A DNA stretch of 13,916 nucleotides, taken from positions 1 to 13,916 of the forward strand of contig JAFQUG010000292.1 in assembly GCA_017408625.1 (NCBI GenBank), read 5' to 3'. Shown one piece after another: positions 1 through 5,966 of this stretch. Numbering within the stretch: position 1 is the stretch's first letter; each line of letters begins with the position of its first letter. The notes under the pieces were generated by a model. It did no database searches, was not told the origin of the DNA, and saw nothing but the letters and a program-made list of their open reading frames with translations. Origin of the DNA: Clostridia bacterium. Lineage in GTDB: Bacteria; Bacillota_A; Clostridia; Oscillospirales; CAG-272. The position numbers and the translations under genes were made by a program.

Positions 1-105
1 GAAAAGTTGGAAGAGTACATACATTACTACAACAACGAAAGAATTTCTCTAAAACTTAAAGGAATGAGCCCAGTGCAATACCGAGCTCATTCACAAACAA
101 CATAA
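1..105 (+). CDS. IS3-family transposase (OrfB), C-terminal end only
   Basis: The frame is open from the first base and stops at TAA 103-105, giving 34 visible residues. They include YIHYYNNERIS followed by LKGMSPVQYR, the characteristic C-terminal end of the DDE integrase (OrfB) of IS3-family elements, especially the IS150/IS3-like groups. The catalytic DDE residues and the upstream OrfA lie outside the window, so I cannot say whether the element is intact. The terminal inverted repeat follows directly, as expected for this family. The protein would catalyse copy-out/paste-in transposition of its own element. Family assignment is confident; subgroup is not. Confidence 0.85.
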   Translation, partial: EKLEEYIHYYNNERISLKLKGMSPVQYRAHSQTT

Positions 106-141
106 TATTTAATTTTTGTCTAAACTTTTGGGTTCACTTCA
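106..141 (+). repeat. Right terminal inverted repeat of the IS3-family element
   Basis: After the transposase stop, an AT-rich stretch leads into GTCTAAACTTTTGGGTTCAC and then TTCA, ending at about 141. Read on the other strand it begins TGAAGTGAACCC, a typical IS3/IS150-type terminus with a terminal 5'-TG. The left end is outside the window, so neither the exact inner border of the repeat nor the 3-4 bp target duplication (possibly AAA or AAAG after 141) can be checked. Confidence 0.65.
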
Positions 142-236
142 AAAGACTTCTGCTTTCGTTTTTCCCGCATATTTCTCAGCCCCATAGGCGTGACCCTTTT
201 CCATGCATATAGGGTAACGACATTTGCCAATACTTA

Positions 237-258
237 TGCTATAATGCGAGCAAAGGAG
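237..258 (+). promoter_or_regulatory. Extended -10 promoter and RBS of the recombinase gene
   Basis: A perfect TATAAT at 240-245 is preceded by TGC at 237-239, giving an extended -10 (TGNTATAAT). No good -35 lies 16-18 nt upstream, which is tolerated for extended -10 promoters. The start point would be near 252, leaving a leader of only about 15 nt. This leader includes the AAGGAG ribosome binding site (253-258), 8 nt before ATG 267. A small interrupted palindrome (ACCCT 193-197, AGGGT 211-215) lies just upstream and could be an operator, but that is only a possibility. Confidence 0.6.
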
Positions 259-266
259 ATGGTAAG

Positions 267-1106
267 ATGTTGAAGCTGACGGATGAATTATGCGATGCGT
301 TTGAAAAGGAATTGAGAGAGCAGGAGAGAGCCCTTGCAACCGTAGAAAAGTATATGCGTGACCTGCGTGCGTTCGGTGCATACGTGGGAGAGGGTGAGAT
401 CACAAAGCAGGTCGTGCTTGATTACAAGGCATACTTGCAGAAAAGATACGCCACAGCAAGCGTAAACAGCACGCTGTCCTCGCTGGGGGCTTTTTTTGCA
501 TTTTGTGAGCGACGCGACCTGTGTGTCAAGCGTATCAAGCAGCAAAAAAACATATTTGCAGCAAAGGAAATAGAGCTTTCGCGTGCGGAATACGAGCGTC
601 TTTTGAACGCTGCGCTGGAGAAAGGAAACAGACGATTGTATCTGCTCATGCAGACGGTATGCGCGTGCGGCATCCGCGTGTCCGAGCTGCAATTTATCAA
701 TGTTGAGGCGGTTAAGTGCGGATATGCGGATATTGCTTGTAAGGGCAAGCGCAGAAGGGTATATTTGCCCGGCGAACTGTGCCGTCAGTTGCGCGGTTAT
801 CTGAAGGAGCGGGGGATCACCGCGGGCGCGGTATTCGTGACAAGAAGCGGCAAACCGCTTGACCGCTCGAATATCTGGTCAGACATGAAAAAGCTGTGCC
901 AGGCGGCGCGGGTGAGTGAGGAAAAGGTCTTTCCGCATAACCTTCGCCATCTTTTCGCGCGCACGTATTATTCTATCCACAAGGACATCGTGCGCCTTGC
1001 GGACATTCTCGGTCACTCAGCCATTGACACCACGCGCATCTATACCATGGAAAGCGGTGACGTCCACCGAAAGCAGATCAACCGCCTTGGACTTGTGCGA
1101 TGTTAG
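267..1106 (+). CDS. Xer-like tyrosine site-specific recombinase, probable DNA invertase
   Basis: This 279-residue protein belongs to the tyrosine recombinase (phage integrase) family. Residues ~5-90 form the SAM-like core-binding domain (YMRDLRAFGAYV, then TASVNSTLSSLGAFF). Residues ~100-275 form the catalytic domain. The catalytic set is complete: R137 in CGIRVSEL, a beta-hairpin lysine within K159-K161, H224 and R227 in HNLRH, H250 in LGHS, and nucleophile Y259 in TTRIYTM. The length matches single-polypeptide XerC/XerD-like enzymes, without the arm-binding domain of large phage integrases. Twenty-one bases after its stop lies the first of two inverted 24-bp sites that bracket a promoter. 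I therefore infer that it inverts that segment, in the way small tyrosine recombinases control phase-variable promoters in gut bacteria. It is not the housekeeping XerC or XerD on any evidence visible here. Family membership is near certain; the inversion role is inferred from context. Confidence 0.93.
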   Translation: MLKLTDELCDAFEKELREQERALATVEKYMRDLRAFGAYVGEGEITKQVVLDYKAYLQKRYATASVNSTLSSLGAFFAFCERRDLCVKRIKQQKNIFAAKEIELSRAEYERLLNAALEKGNRRLYLLMQTVCACGIRVSELQFINVEAVKCGYADIACKGKRRRVYLPGELCRQLRGYLKERGITAGAVFVTRSGKPLDRSNIWSDMKKLCQAARVSEEKVFPHNLRHLFARTYYSIHKDIVRLADILGHSAIDTTRIYTMESGDVHRKQINRLGLVRC

Positions 1107-1127
1107 CCCAGAATTAAGATAAAAAAC

Positions 1128-1151
1128 ACCACATAATTCGCATTATGTGGT
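1128..1151 (+). repeat. Left recombination site of the invertible segment (dif-like 24-bp site)
   Basis: The site is a 10-bp arm ACCACATAAT, the 4-bp centre TCGC, and the reverse-complement arm ATTATGTGGT. It is the exact reverse complement of the site at 1348-1371 over all 24 bp. Read with a 6-bp crossover region it is CATAA-TTCGCA-TTATG inside longer symmetric arms, the core geometry of Xer/dif sites. The arms could each bind one recombinase monomer. The non-palindromic centre sets the polarity, so the two sites are in inverted orientation and recombination would invert rather than delete the DNA between them. Confidence 0.88.
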
Positions 1152-1174
1152 AGAAATATTTGATTACATAACCT

Positions 1175-1203
1175 ATTATACGCTTAAAACATGAATTTGT
1201 CAA
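1175..1203 (-). promoter_or_regulatory. Perfect sigma-A consensus promoter inside the invertible segment
   Basis: On the minus strand the -35 is TTGACA (1203 to 1198), the spacer is exactly 17 nt (1197-1181) and the -10 is TATAAT (1180 to 1175). All twelve hexamer bases match consensus. The DNA upstream of the -35 is AT-rich, including TATTTTTACTTTCTAATA, resembling an UP element. The start point should be near 1168, reading left through the left recombination site into the antisense strand of the recombinase gene. After inversion the same promoter would drive the lipoprotein gene. Confidence 0.9.
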
Positions 1204-1254
1204 TATTAGAAAGTAAAAATACGCTAATATGAGAGCAAATATGCGCAACAAACC

Positions 1255-1296
1255 GACCAATGAAAGATGTTTTTTTCAAAATCCTTTTCATTGGTC
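1255..1296. other. Hairpin within the invertible segment, possible insulating terminator
   Basis: GACCAATGAAA (1255-1265) and TTTCATTGGTC (1286-1296) form a perfect 11-bp stem around a 20-nt loop, followed on the plus strand by CTTTTC. A second, weaker stem (AAACC 1311-1315, GGTTT 1323-1327) is followed by ATTTTTTAT. Both lie behind the promoter in either orientation. They could stop read-through from the recombinase gene into the lipoprotein gene when the switch is OFF. The long stem is AT-rich with a large loop, so terminator function is uncertain. Confidence 0.4.
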
Positions 1297-1347
1297 CTTT
1301 TCTGCGCTCAAAACCGGCAGAGGGTTTATTTTTTATCCGGCAAGTTC

Positions 1348-1371
1348 ACCACATAATGCGAATTATGTGGT
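1348..1371 (-). repeat. Right recombination site of the invertible segment
   Basis: ACCACATAAT-GCGA-ATTATGTGGT is a perfect 24-bp reverse complement of the left site at 1128-1151. With a 6-bp crossover region the centre reads TGCGAA. The plus-strand flanks of both sites also share an extra C on the left and AGA on the right. The site ends 21 nt before the lipoprotein start codon and just before its AGGAG, so it would be transcribed as part of the 5' leader in the ON orientation. Confidence 0.88.
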
Positions 1372-1392
1372 AGATAGAAAAGGAGAAAGACT

Positions 1393-2541
1393 ATGAAAAA
1401 AGGCTTATGCTTATTGATGGTTTGCCTGCTCATGATGACAACGGTATTCGTATCGTGTGATCAGGGAGAAGGGCAGGGCGAAACGAAAGAATCAACTACG
1501 ACTGAGGCAGACGTTTCAGATGAGACCGAATCGCAAACCACTGCCCCCGGCACGAGCGAAAAGGGCACGAGTGCACCGGGAACAACCGAGCCCGGTACGA
1601 CCGAGCAGGGAACAACTACGCCGGAAACGAGCGACACAGATGCGAGCGAACCTGGTACAAGTGATTCCGGTACAGATACCCCTGCGCCCGTTTATTCCGA
1701 AGGCTTATTGTTTGAATCTAATGGAGATGGAACTTGTGCTGTTACAGGCATAGGAGTGTGTGTAGACGAAGGAATCGTTATTCCACCAACTTCTCCGGAT
1801 GGGGATAGCGTGACAAGCATTGGTTTTGGAGCATTTTCTCATTGCACCGGGGTGACGAGCATTACTATTCCGGACGGTGTAACCAGTATTGATGGTAATG
1901 CATTTTGGGACTGCCCGGATTTGGCGAATATCACAATTCCGGATAGTGTGGCATGCATTGGAAGATGTGCATTTGACAGTTGCCCCGAATTGGAATATAA
2001 CATATATGAAGATGGTAAATATCTCGGAAATGAGAACAATCCATATGCCATTTTTGTTGGTACGAAAGGCAGTGTGCCAGCTGTATATATAATGCATGAG
2101 AACACAAAATATATTTCTTACAATGCATTCTACAACTGTACACGCTTGAAAAGTATCGAGATTCCGAGTGGCGTTGTTAGTATAGGCAGCAGTGCATTTG
2201 CAGGTTGTACAAACTTGGTCAGTATTACTATTCCGAGTAGTGTTACAAATATTGATTCGTATGCGCTTTCAAACTGTATAGGATTGACAAGCATCACTAT
2301 TCCGAAGGGTATGACAAGCATAGATAGTAGTGCGTTCTATAATTGTATAAAACTGACGAGTATTGCAATTCCGGATAGTGTAAAGAACATTGGACATAGT
2401 GTGTTCTCCGGCTGTACCGAATTGAAAGACGTTTACTTCACTGGTACAGAGCAAGAATGGGCGGCTATTGAAATTGATGCATACAAAAACGAGATCCTTA
2501 CCGCCGTCACTATCCACTACAACTATGTTCCCGAAGAATAA
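1393..2541 (+). CDS. Phase-variable surface lipoprotein with BspA-type leucine-rich repeats
   Basis: The 382-residue protein starts with a lipoprotein-type signal: Lys-Lys, a hydrophobic run, then FVSC with the probable lipidated Cys22. The -3 residue is Phe, which is not the commonest choice. Residues ~25-100 are a Thr/Ser/Pro/Glu-rich linker with repeated PGT-type units, likely spanning the cell wall. From about V140 there are roughly eight repeats of ~23 residues on the pattern (V/T)TSIxxxAFxxCxxLTSITIP, the BspA-type LRR_5 family (PF13306). The third is enlarged by an insertion. The C-terminal FTGTEQEWAAIEI ending is common in clostridial members. Such proteins are surface-exposed and some mediate adhesion or host-protein binding; the ligand here is unknown. 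AGGAG at 1381-1385, 7 nt before the ATG, supports the start. Expression is predicted to depend on the invertible promoter upstream. Confidence 0.88.
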   Translation: MKKGLCLLMVCLLMMTTVFVSCDQGEGQGETKESTTTEADVSDETESQTTAPGTSEKGTSAPGTTEPGTTEQGTTTPETSDTDASEPGTSDSGTDTPAPVYSEGLLFESNGDGTCAVTGIGVCVDEGIVIPPTSPDGDSVTSIGFGAFSHCTGVTSITIPDGVTSIDGNAFWDCPDLANITIPDSVACIGRCAFDSCPELEYNIYEDGKYLGNENNPYAIFVGTKGSVPAVYIMHENTKYISYNAFYNCTRLKSIEIPSGVVSIGSSAFAGCTNLVSITIPSSVTNIDSYALSNCIGLTSITIPKGMTSIDSSAFYNCIKLTSIAIPDSVKNIGHSVFSGCTELKDVYFTGTEQEWAAIEIDAYKNEILTAVTIHYNYVPEE

Positions 2542-2553
2542 TCCTTAAAAATA

Positions 2554-2591
2554 AAGCACTTATGAGTTCCGCAAGGCACTCATAAGTGCTT
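2554..2591. terminator. Bidirectional terminator between the lipoprotein gene and hisIE
   Basis: AAGCACTTATGAGT (2554-2567) pairs perfectly with ACTCATAAGTGCTT (2578-2591), a 14-bp stem with a 10-nt loop. On the plus strand ATTCTTT follows; on the minus strand TATTTTT follows. It lies between two convergent genes (stops at 2541 and 2601) and can end transcription from both sides. Confidence 0.85.
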
Positions 2592-2600
2592 ATTCTTTAC

Positions 2601-3248
2601 TTATTTCATCTTCTCCTGCTTAACCTTATGGTCAATGATATGCCTGGACGCAAGCTCGGCCTTGACCTCGTCAACCGAGATGCCCATTTCGTTCATCATG
2701 ACCATGACGTGGTAGGCAAGGTCTGCAATCTCGTAAATGGCCTCGGCCTTATCCTGATTCTTGCCCGCGATGATGACCTCGGTGGATTCCTCGCCCACCT
2801 TTTTGAGGATCTTATCCATGCCCTTGGCAAACAGGTAAGTGGTATAAGAGCCCTCGGGCATCTTTTCACGTCTGTCGGCAAGCAATGCTTCAAGCGTATT
2901 GAGCGAGAAGGGGGCTTCGGTGCCGCTTGTATAAACAAGGTCGTTGAAGCAGGTCTCTGCGCCCGTGTGGCATGCGGGGCCGTCCTTAGTAACAAGCACG
3001 GTCAGCGTGTCGCGGTCGCAGTCCGCCTTGATGCACAGCACGTGCTGGCGGTTGCCCGACGTTTCGCCCTTTCTCCAAAGCTCATGTCTGGAGCGCGACC
3101 AGAAGCAGGTCGTGCCTTCGTCCATGGTGATCTGCAGACTTTCTGCGTTCATATAAGCCAGCATCAGAACCTTGCCATCCTGCGCGTCCACGACGATGGC
3201 AGGGATCAGACCGTTCTGATCAAATTTCAAATCCTTGATTTCTAACAT
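2601..3248 (-). CDS. hisIE: Bifunctional phosphoribosyl-AMP cyclohydrolase / phosphoribosyl-ATP pyrophosphatase
   Basis: This 215-residue cytoplasmic fusion performs histidine steps 2 and 3. Residues 1-~110 are the HisI domain: [18 protein letters not shown], then the metal site D76-C-D78-R-D80, and zinc-type cysteines C93 and C100 in [12 protein letters not shown]. Residues ~117-205 are the HisE domain, a MazG-like all-helical pyrophosphatase with [11 protein letters not shown] and [13 protein letters not shown]. HisE hydrolyses phosphoribosyl-ATP to phosphoribosyl-AMP, and HisI opens the adenine ring to give ProFAR. It is the last gene of the operon, 2 nt after the hisF stop, and is followed by the shared terminator. 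Length and order are normal for a HisIE fusion. Confidence 0.96.
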   Translation of the reverse strand: MLEIKDLKFDQNGLIPAIVVDAQDGKVLMLAYMNAESLQITMDEGTTCFWSRSRHELWRKGETSGNRQHVLCIKADCDRDTLTVLVTKDGPACHTGAETCFNDLVYTSGTEAPFSLNTLEALLADRREKMPEGSYTTYLFAKGMDKILKKVGEESTEVIIAGKNQDKAEAIYEIADLAYHVMVMMNEMGISVDEVKAELASRHIIDHKVKQEKMK

Positions 3249-3250
3249 AA

Positions 3251-4009
3251 CTATCTCCTTACAATGATCCCTTGCTCGTGCAGACTCTGCTTGAGCGAGG
3301 GGATTTTAATTTCTCCGAAATGGAATACCGATGCGGCAAGACCCGCATCAACACCGGGCACAGACTTGAACAGCGTCACGAAATCCTGCACGCAGCCCGC
3401 ACCGCCCGAAGCGATCACGGGAACATTAACTGTATGGCAAACCTGCTCCAGCATTTCAAGGTCAAAGCCTTGCTTGACGCCGTCCGTATCGATTGAATTA
3501 ACTACGATCTCGCCCGCGCCGTTCTGCTCAGCACGTCTGAGCCATTCCAAGGCCTCAATGCCTGTGTTTTCGCGTCCGCCCTTGGCAAACACGCGGAAAA
3601 CGCCGTCCACGCGCTTGATATCAGCCGAGAGCACCACGCATTGACTGCCGTACTTTCTTGCCGCTGCGTAGATCAGATCGGGATTCTTAATCGCGCCGGT
3701 ATTGACGCTGACCTTGTCCGCGCCGCAAGCGAGCACGCGCTCAAAATCCGCAAGGGAATTGATACCGCCGCCAACTGTCAGCGGAATAAACACCTCTTTG
3801 GCCGTTTGTGTGAGAATGTCGGTAAAGAGGGCTCGCTCTGCCGCCGATGCCGCGATATCGTAAAAAACAAGCTCGTCAGCGCCATTGTCGCTGTAATACT
3901 TGGCAAGCTCCACGGGTGAGTTGACGTCACGCAGGCCTGCGAAGTTGACGCCCTTGACAACGCGTCCGTCCTTGACGTCAAGGCAGGGAATAATTCGCTT
4001 GGTGATCAT
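3251..4009 (-). CDS. hisF: Imidazole glycerol phosphate synthase, cyclase subunit
   Basis: This 252-residue (beta/alpha)8 barrel converts PRFAR plus ammonia to imidazole glycerol phosphate and AICAR. The ammonia comes from HisH through the barrel. The start [16 protein letters not shown] carries catalytic D11, and LSADIKR carries the second catalytic aspartate, D130. TVGGGI (78-83) and ASGGAG are phosphate-binding loops. The ATG overlaps the hisA stop by 4 bp (4006-4009), implying translational coupling. Full length; HisH is encoded two genes upstream in the same operon. Confidence 0.97.
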   Translation of the reverse strand: MITKRIIPCLDVKDGRVVKGVNFAGLRDVNSPVELAKYYSDNGADELVFYDIAASAAERALFTDILTQTAKEVFIPLTVGGGINSLADFERVLACGADKVSVNTGAIKNPDLIYAAARKYGSQCVVLSADIKRVDGVFRVFAKGGRENTGIEALEWLRRAEQNGAGEIVVNSIDTDGVKQGFDLEMLEQVCHTVNVPVIASGGAGCVQDFVTLFKSVPGVDAGLAASVFHFGEIKIPSLKQSLHEQGIIVRR

Positions 4010-4725
4010 TCTGCTACCTCCCTGACTGCCGTGGCAAGATCCAGCGCACCTGTGTAGAGTGCTTTTCCAAGGATCGCTCCGTATATGTTCATGTCATTGA
4101 GCACTTTGACGGTTTCCAGATCCGAAATGCCGCCCGAGGCGGTGAACATCATATCCGGGAACTTTTTCTGCAGGGATTGGTAGAGCTCGCGATTTGTACC
4201 GCCCAGCACACCGTCCTTGGAAATATCGGTGCAAATGATGACCTTTACGCCGATGCTTTGCATGTTTTCGATAAACTCATAACCGCTGACCTGTGAAGTC
4301 TCCAGCCAACCGTGTGTTGCTACCATGCCATCGCGCAGATCTGCACCTACGGCAATTTTGTCACCGTATTTGGTAACTGCTTGCACAAGAAACTCGGGGT
4401 CGGTCAAAGCCGCCGTGCCCAGAATGACACGAAACGCCCCTGCATTCAAATATTTTTTAACAGTATCCATGTCGCGTATGCCGCCGCCTATTTCAACGCA
4501 AAGGGAAGTGTTCCCGATGATATTGGAAACGGTCCTGAAATTGGGAGTGCCGCCGTCACGCGCACCTTGCAGGTCCACAACATGCAGATGCGTCGCGCCT
4601 GCTTGTTCAAACGACCTTGCGACGGATACGGGATCATCGCTGTATACGGTCATTTGCGCGTAATCGCCCTTGTATAGGCGCACGGCTTTGCCGTCTATGA
4701 GATCAATTGCGGGAAAAAGAATCAT
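4006..4725 (-). CDS. hisA: ProFAR isomerase
   Basis: This 239-residue (beta/alpha)8 barrel catalyses the Amadori isomerisation of ProFAR to PRFAR. MILFPAIDLIDGKAVRLYKG at the N terminus carries catalytic D8, and VGADLRDG carries D129. VEIGGGIRD and ASGGISD are the phosphate-binding loops. The reading frame is open 60 nt further upstream to an ATG at 4785, but that would lie inside hisH. The 4725 ATG has GGAG 7 nt upstream and begins exactly at the conserved family N terminus. The gene starts 13 nt after the hisH stop and overlaps hisF by 4 bp. Confidence 0.96.
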   Translation of the reverse strand: MILFPAIDLIDGKAVRLYKGDYAQMTVYSDDPVSVARSFEQAGATHLHVVDLQGARDGGTPNFRTVSNIIGNTSLCVEIGGGIRDMDTVKKYLNAGAFRVILGTAALTDPEFLVQAVTKYGDKIAVGADLRDGMVATHGWLETSQVSGYEFIENMQSIGVKVIICTDISKDGVLGGTNRELYQSLQKKFPDMMFTASGGISDLETVKVLNDMNIYGAILGKALYTGALDLATAVREVAE

Positions 4726-4738
4726 AATATTCTCCAAA

Positions 4739-5368
4739 TTAAGGTTGTGTTGTAGGAATCTCGGTAAATGCACGCAGGATCGCAAGGCCTACGTTACCGC
4801 TCTTTTCGGGATGGAATTGTGTGCCACAAACGTTTCCGTGGCAGGCTGCCGCGGTCAGAAGTGCACCGTATTCGGTCAAGGCCGTCACGGATGCGTCACA
4901 GTCCATGGCAGCATAGGAATGCACGAAATAAACGTAATCACCTTGATTGACGTACTTGAAAATTGGGTGCTTGGGCTTGTCAGAGGGGAAGATCAGACTG
5001 TTCCAGCCCATTTGCGGAGATTTGAGTCCCCCTATAACAGGGGCAATCGGCTTGATGCTGCCGGGAATCAGCCCAAGACCTTGATGCTCTCCAAATTCAA
5101 AGCTTTTATCAAACAGCATTTGCATGCCAAGACAGATACCGAGAATGGGCGTGCCTGCAGCGGCTTTGGAAAGCACCACTTTGTCAAGCCCACTTTCTTT
5201 GAGTTTCTTGGCAGCATCCTCAAATGCACCAACGCCTGGCAGTATAATTCTTTCTGCATTCATGATTTTTTCGGCATCCGATGTCACCTCGGTCTGCTCA
5301 CCGATCTTTTCAAGTGAGCAGGCAAGAGAAAACAGGTTTCCAACGCCGTAATCGATAATGGTTGTCAT
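4739..5368 (-). CDS. hisH: Imidazole glycerol phosphate synthase, glutaminase subunit
   Basis: This 209-residue class I glutamine amidotransferase releases ammonia from glutamine and passes it to HisF. The catalytic triad is visible: nucleophile C79 in LGICLGMQMLF, and H186 and E188 in TQFHPEKSG. The N terminus IIDYGVGNLFSL and the oxyanion segment LPGVGAF are typical. The ATG overlaps the hisB stop by 4 bp (5365-5368). Full length. Confidence 0.96.
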   Translation of the reverse strand: MTTIIDYGVGNLFSLACSLEKIGEQTEVTSDAEKIMNAERIILPGVGAFEDAAKKLKESGLDKVVLSKAAAGTPILGICLGMQMLFDKSFEFGEHQGLGLIPGSIKPIAPVIGGLKSPQMGWNSLIFPSDKPKHPIFKYVNQGDYVYFVHSYAAMDCDASVTALTEYGALLTAAACHGNVCGTQFHPEKSGNVGLAILRAFTEIPTTQP

Positions 5369-5952
5369 AATACGCCTTTCGTGGAGGGAATTTGATCAGC
5401 TTTTGCTGCGTCGATCGCACAAGCTTTCGCAAGTGCACGCGCAACAGCCTTGAATTCGGCTTCAATAATGTGATGCGAATTCTTTCCTGCAAGCAGCTGC
5501 AGGTGGAGGGTAATGCCCGCACGACGAACGAACGCAAGCCAGAATTCCTCAGCCAGCTCGGTATCAAAGTCACCGACACGTGCTGCCGGAATATCAACAC
5601 TGTATCCGAGATACGGACGTCCGGAAACGTCCACCGCACAAAGCATCAGTGCTTCGTCCATGGGCAGAATGATATCACCGTATCTGCAAATACCCTTGCA
5701 ATCGCCCAGCGCCTTTGCAAATGCGTCACCAAGGCAAATGCCAATGTCTTCGGCAGTGTGGTGGAAATCTACCTCGCTGTCGCCTTTGCAGGTGAGTTTA
5801 AGATCAAAGTCGCCATGCTTGGCAAACAATGTCAGCATATGGGCCAAAAAACCGCAATCTGTTTGAATCTGACTTTGGCCGACACCGTCCAGGTTGAGCT
5901 TTAGTGAAATTTCGGTTTCATTTGTTTTTCTGTTGATTTCCCATGTTCTCAT
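5365..5952 (-). CDS. hisB: Imidazoleglycerol-phosphate dehydratase (monofunctional)
   Basis: This 195-residue manganese enzyme dehydrates imidazole glycerol phosphate to imidazole acetol phosphate. Both duplicated metal motifs are visible: HHTAED (H64, H65, E68, D69) and SHHIIEAEFKA (H160, H161, E164). The frame is open upstream to 6036, but that would overlap hisC by 70 bp. I start at the ATG 5950-5952 because AAAGGAAC lies just before it and MRTWEINRKTNETEI is the normal family N terminus. There is no N-terminal HAD phosphatase domain as in enterobacterial HisB, so histidinol-phosphate phosphatase is not provided by this protein. Confidence 0.95.
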   Translation of the reverse strand: MRTWEINRKTNETEISLKLNLDGVGQSQIQTDCGFLAHMLTLFAKHGDFDLKLTCKGDSEVDFHHTAEDIGICLGDAFAKALGDCKGICRYGDIILPMDEALMLCAVDVSGRPYLGYSVDIPAARVGDFDTELAEEFWLAFVRRAGITLHLQLLAGKNSHHIIEAEFKAVARALAKACAIDAAKADQIPSTKGVL

Positions 5953-5966
5953 GTTGTTTGTTCCTT

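Larger units (their letters stand above)
1152..1347. other. Predicted invertible promoter segment (phase switch), shown in OFF orientation
   Basis: These 196 bp lie between the two inverted 24-bp sites. They contain no gene but hold one perfect consensus promoter on the minus strand (1175-1203), plus an 11-bp hairpin and a smaller hairpin with a T-run (1301-1337). As the sequence stands, the promoter fires left toward the 3' end of the recombinase gene. The lipoprotein gene on the right has no promoter of its own between the right site and its start codon. Inversion about the centre (position x becomes 2499 minus x) would place the -35 at 1296-1301, the -10 at 1319-1324 and the start point near 1331, all facing the lipoprotein gene. 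Sites and promoter are seen directly; inversion in the cell is inferred. Confidence 0.82.

Noticed and set aside
288..748. Minus-strand open frames opposite the recombinase, possibly encoded by the antisense transcript
   Set aside because: No ribosome binding sites or recognisable domains. The antisense RNA, if made, is more likely non-coding.
1197..1230. Plus-strand promoter in the invertible segment (TTGTCA ... TAATAT) driving the lipoprotein in the present orientation
   Set aside because: The spacing is 22 nt and both boxes are imperfect, far weaker than the minus-strand consensus promoter.
1128..1371. Two 24-bp sites as direct repeats leading to excision
   Set aside because: The arms are symmetric, but the centres TCGC and GCGA are reverse complements. 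Homologous pairing of the crossover region is only possible in inverted orientation.
2586..3245. Plus-strand open frame of 219 codons opposite hisIE
   Set aside because: It is the reverse complement of hisIE, which is unambiguous by motifs. No promoter or family resemblance on this strand.
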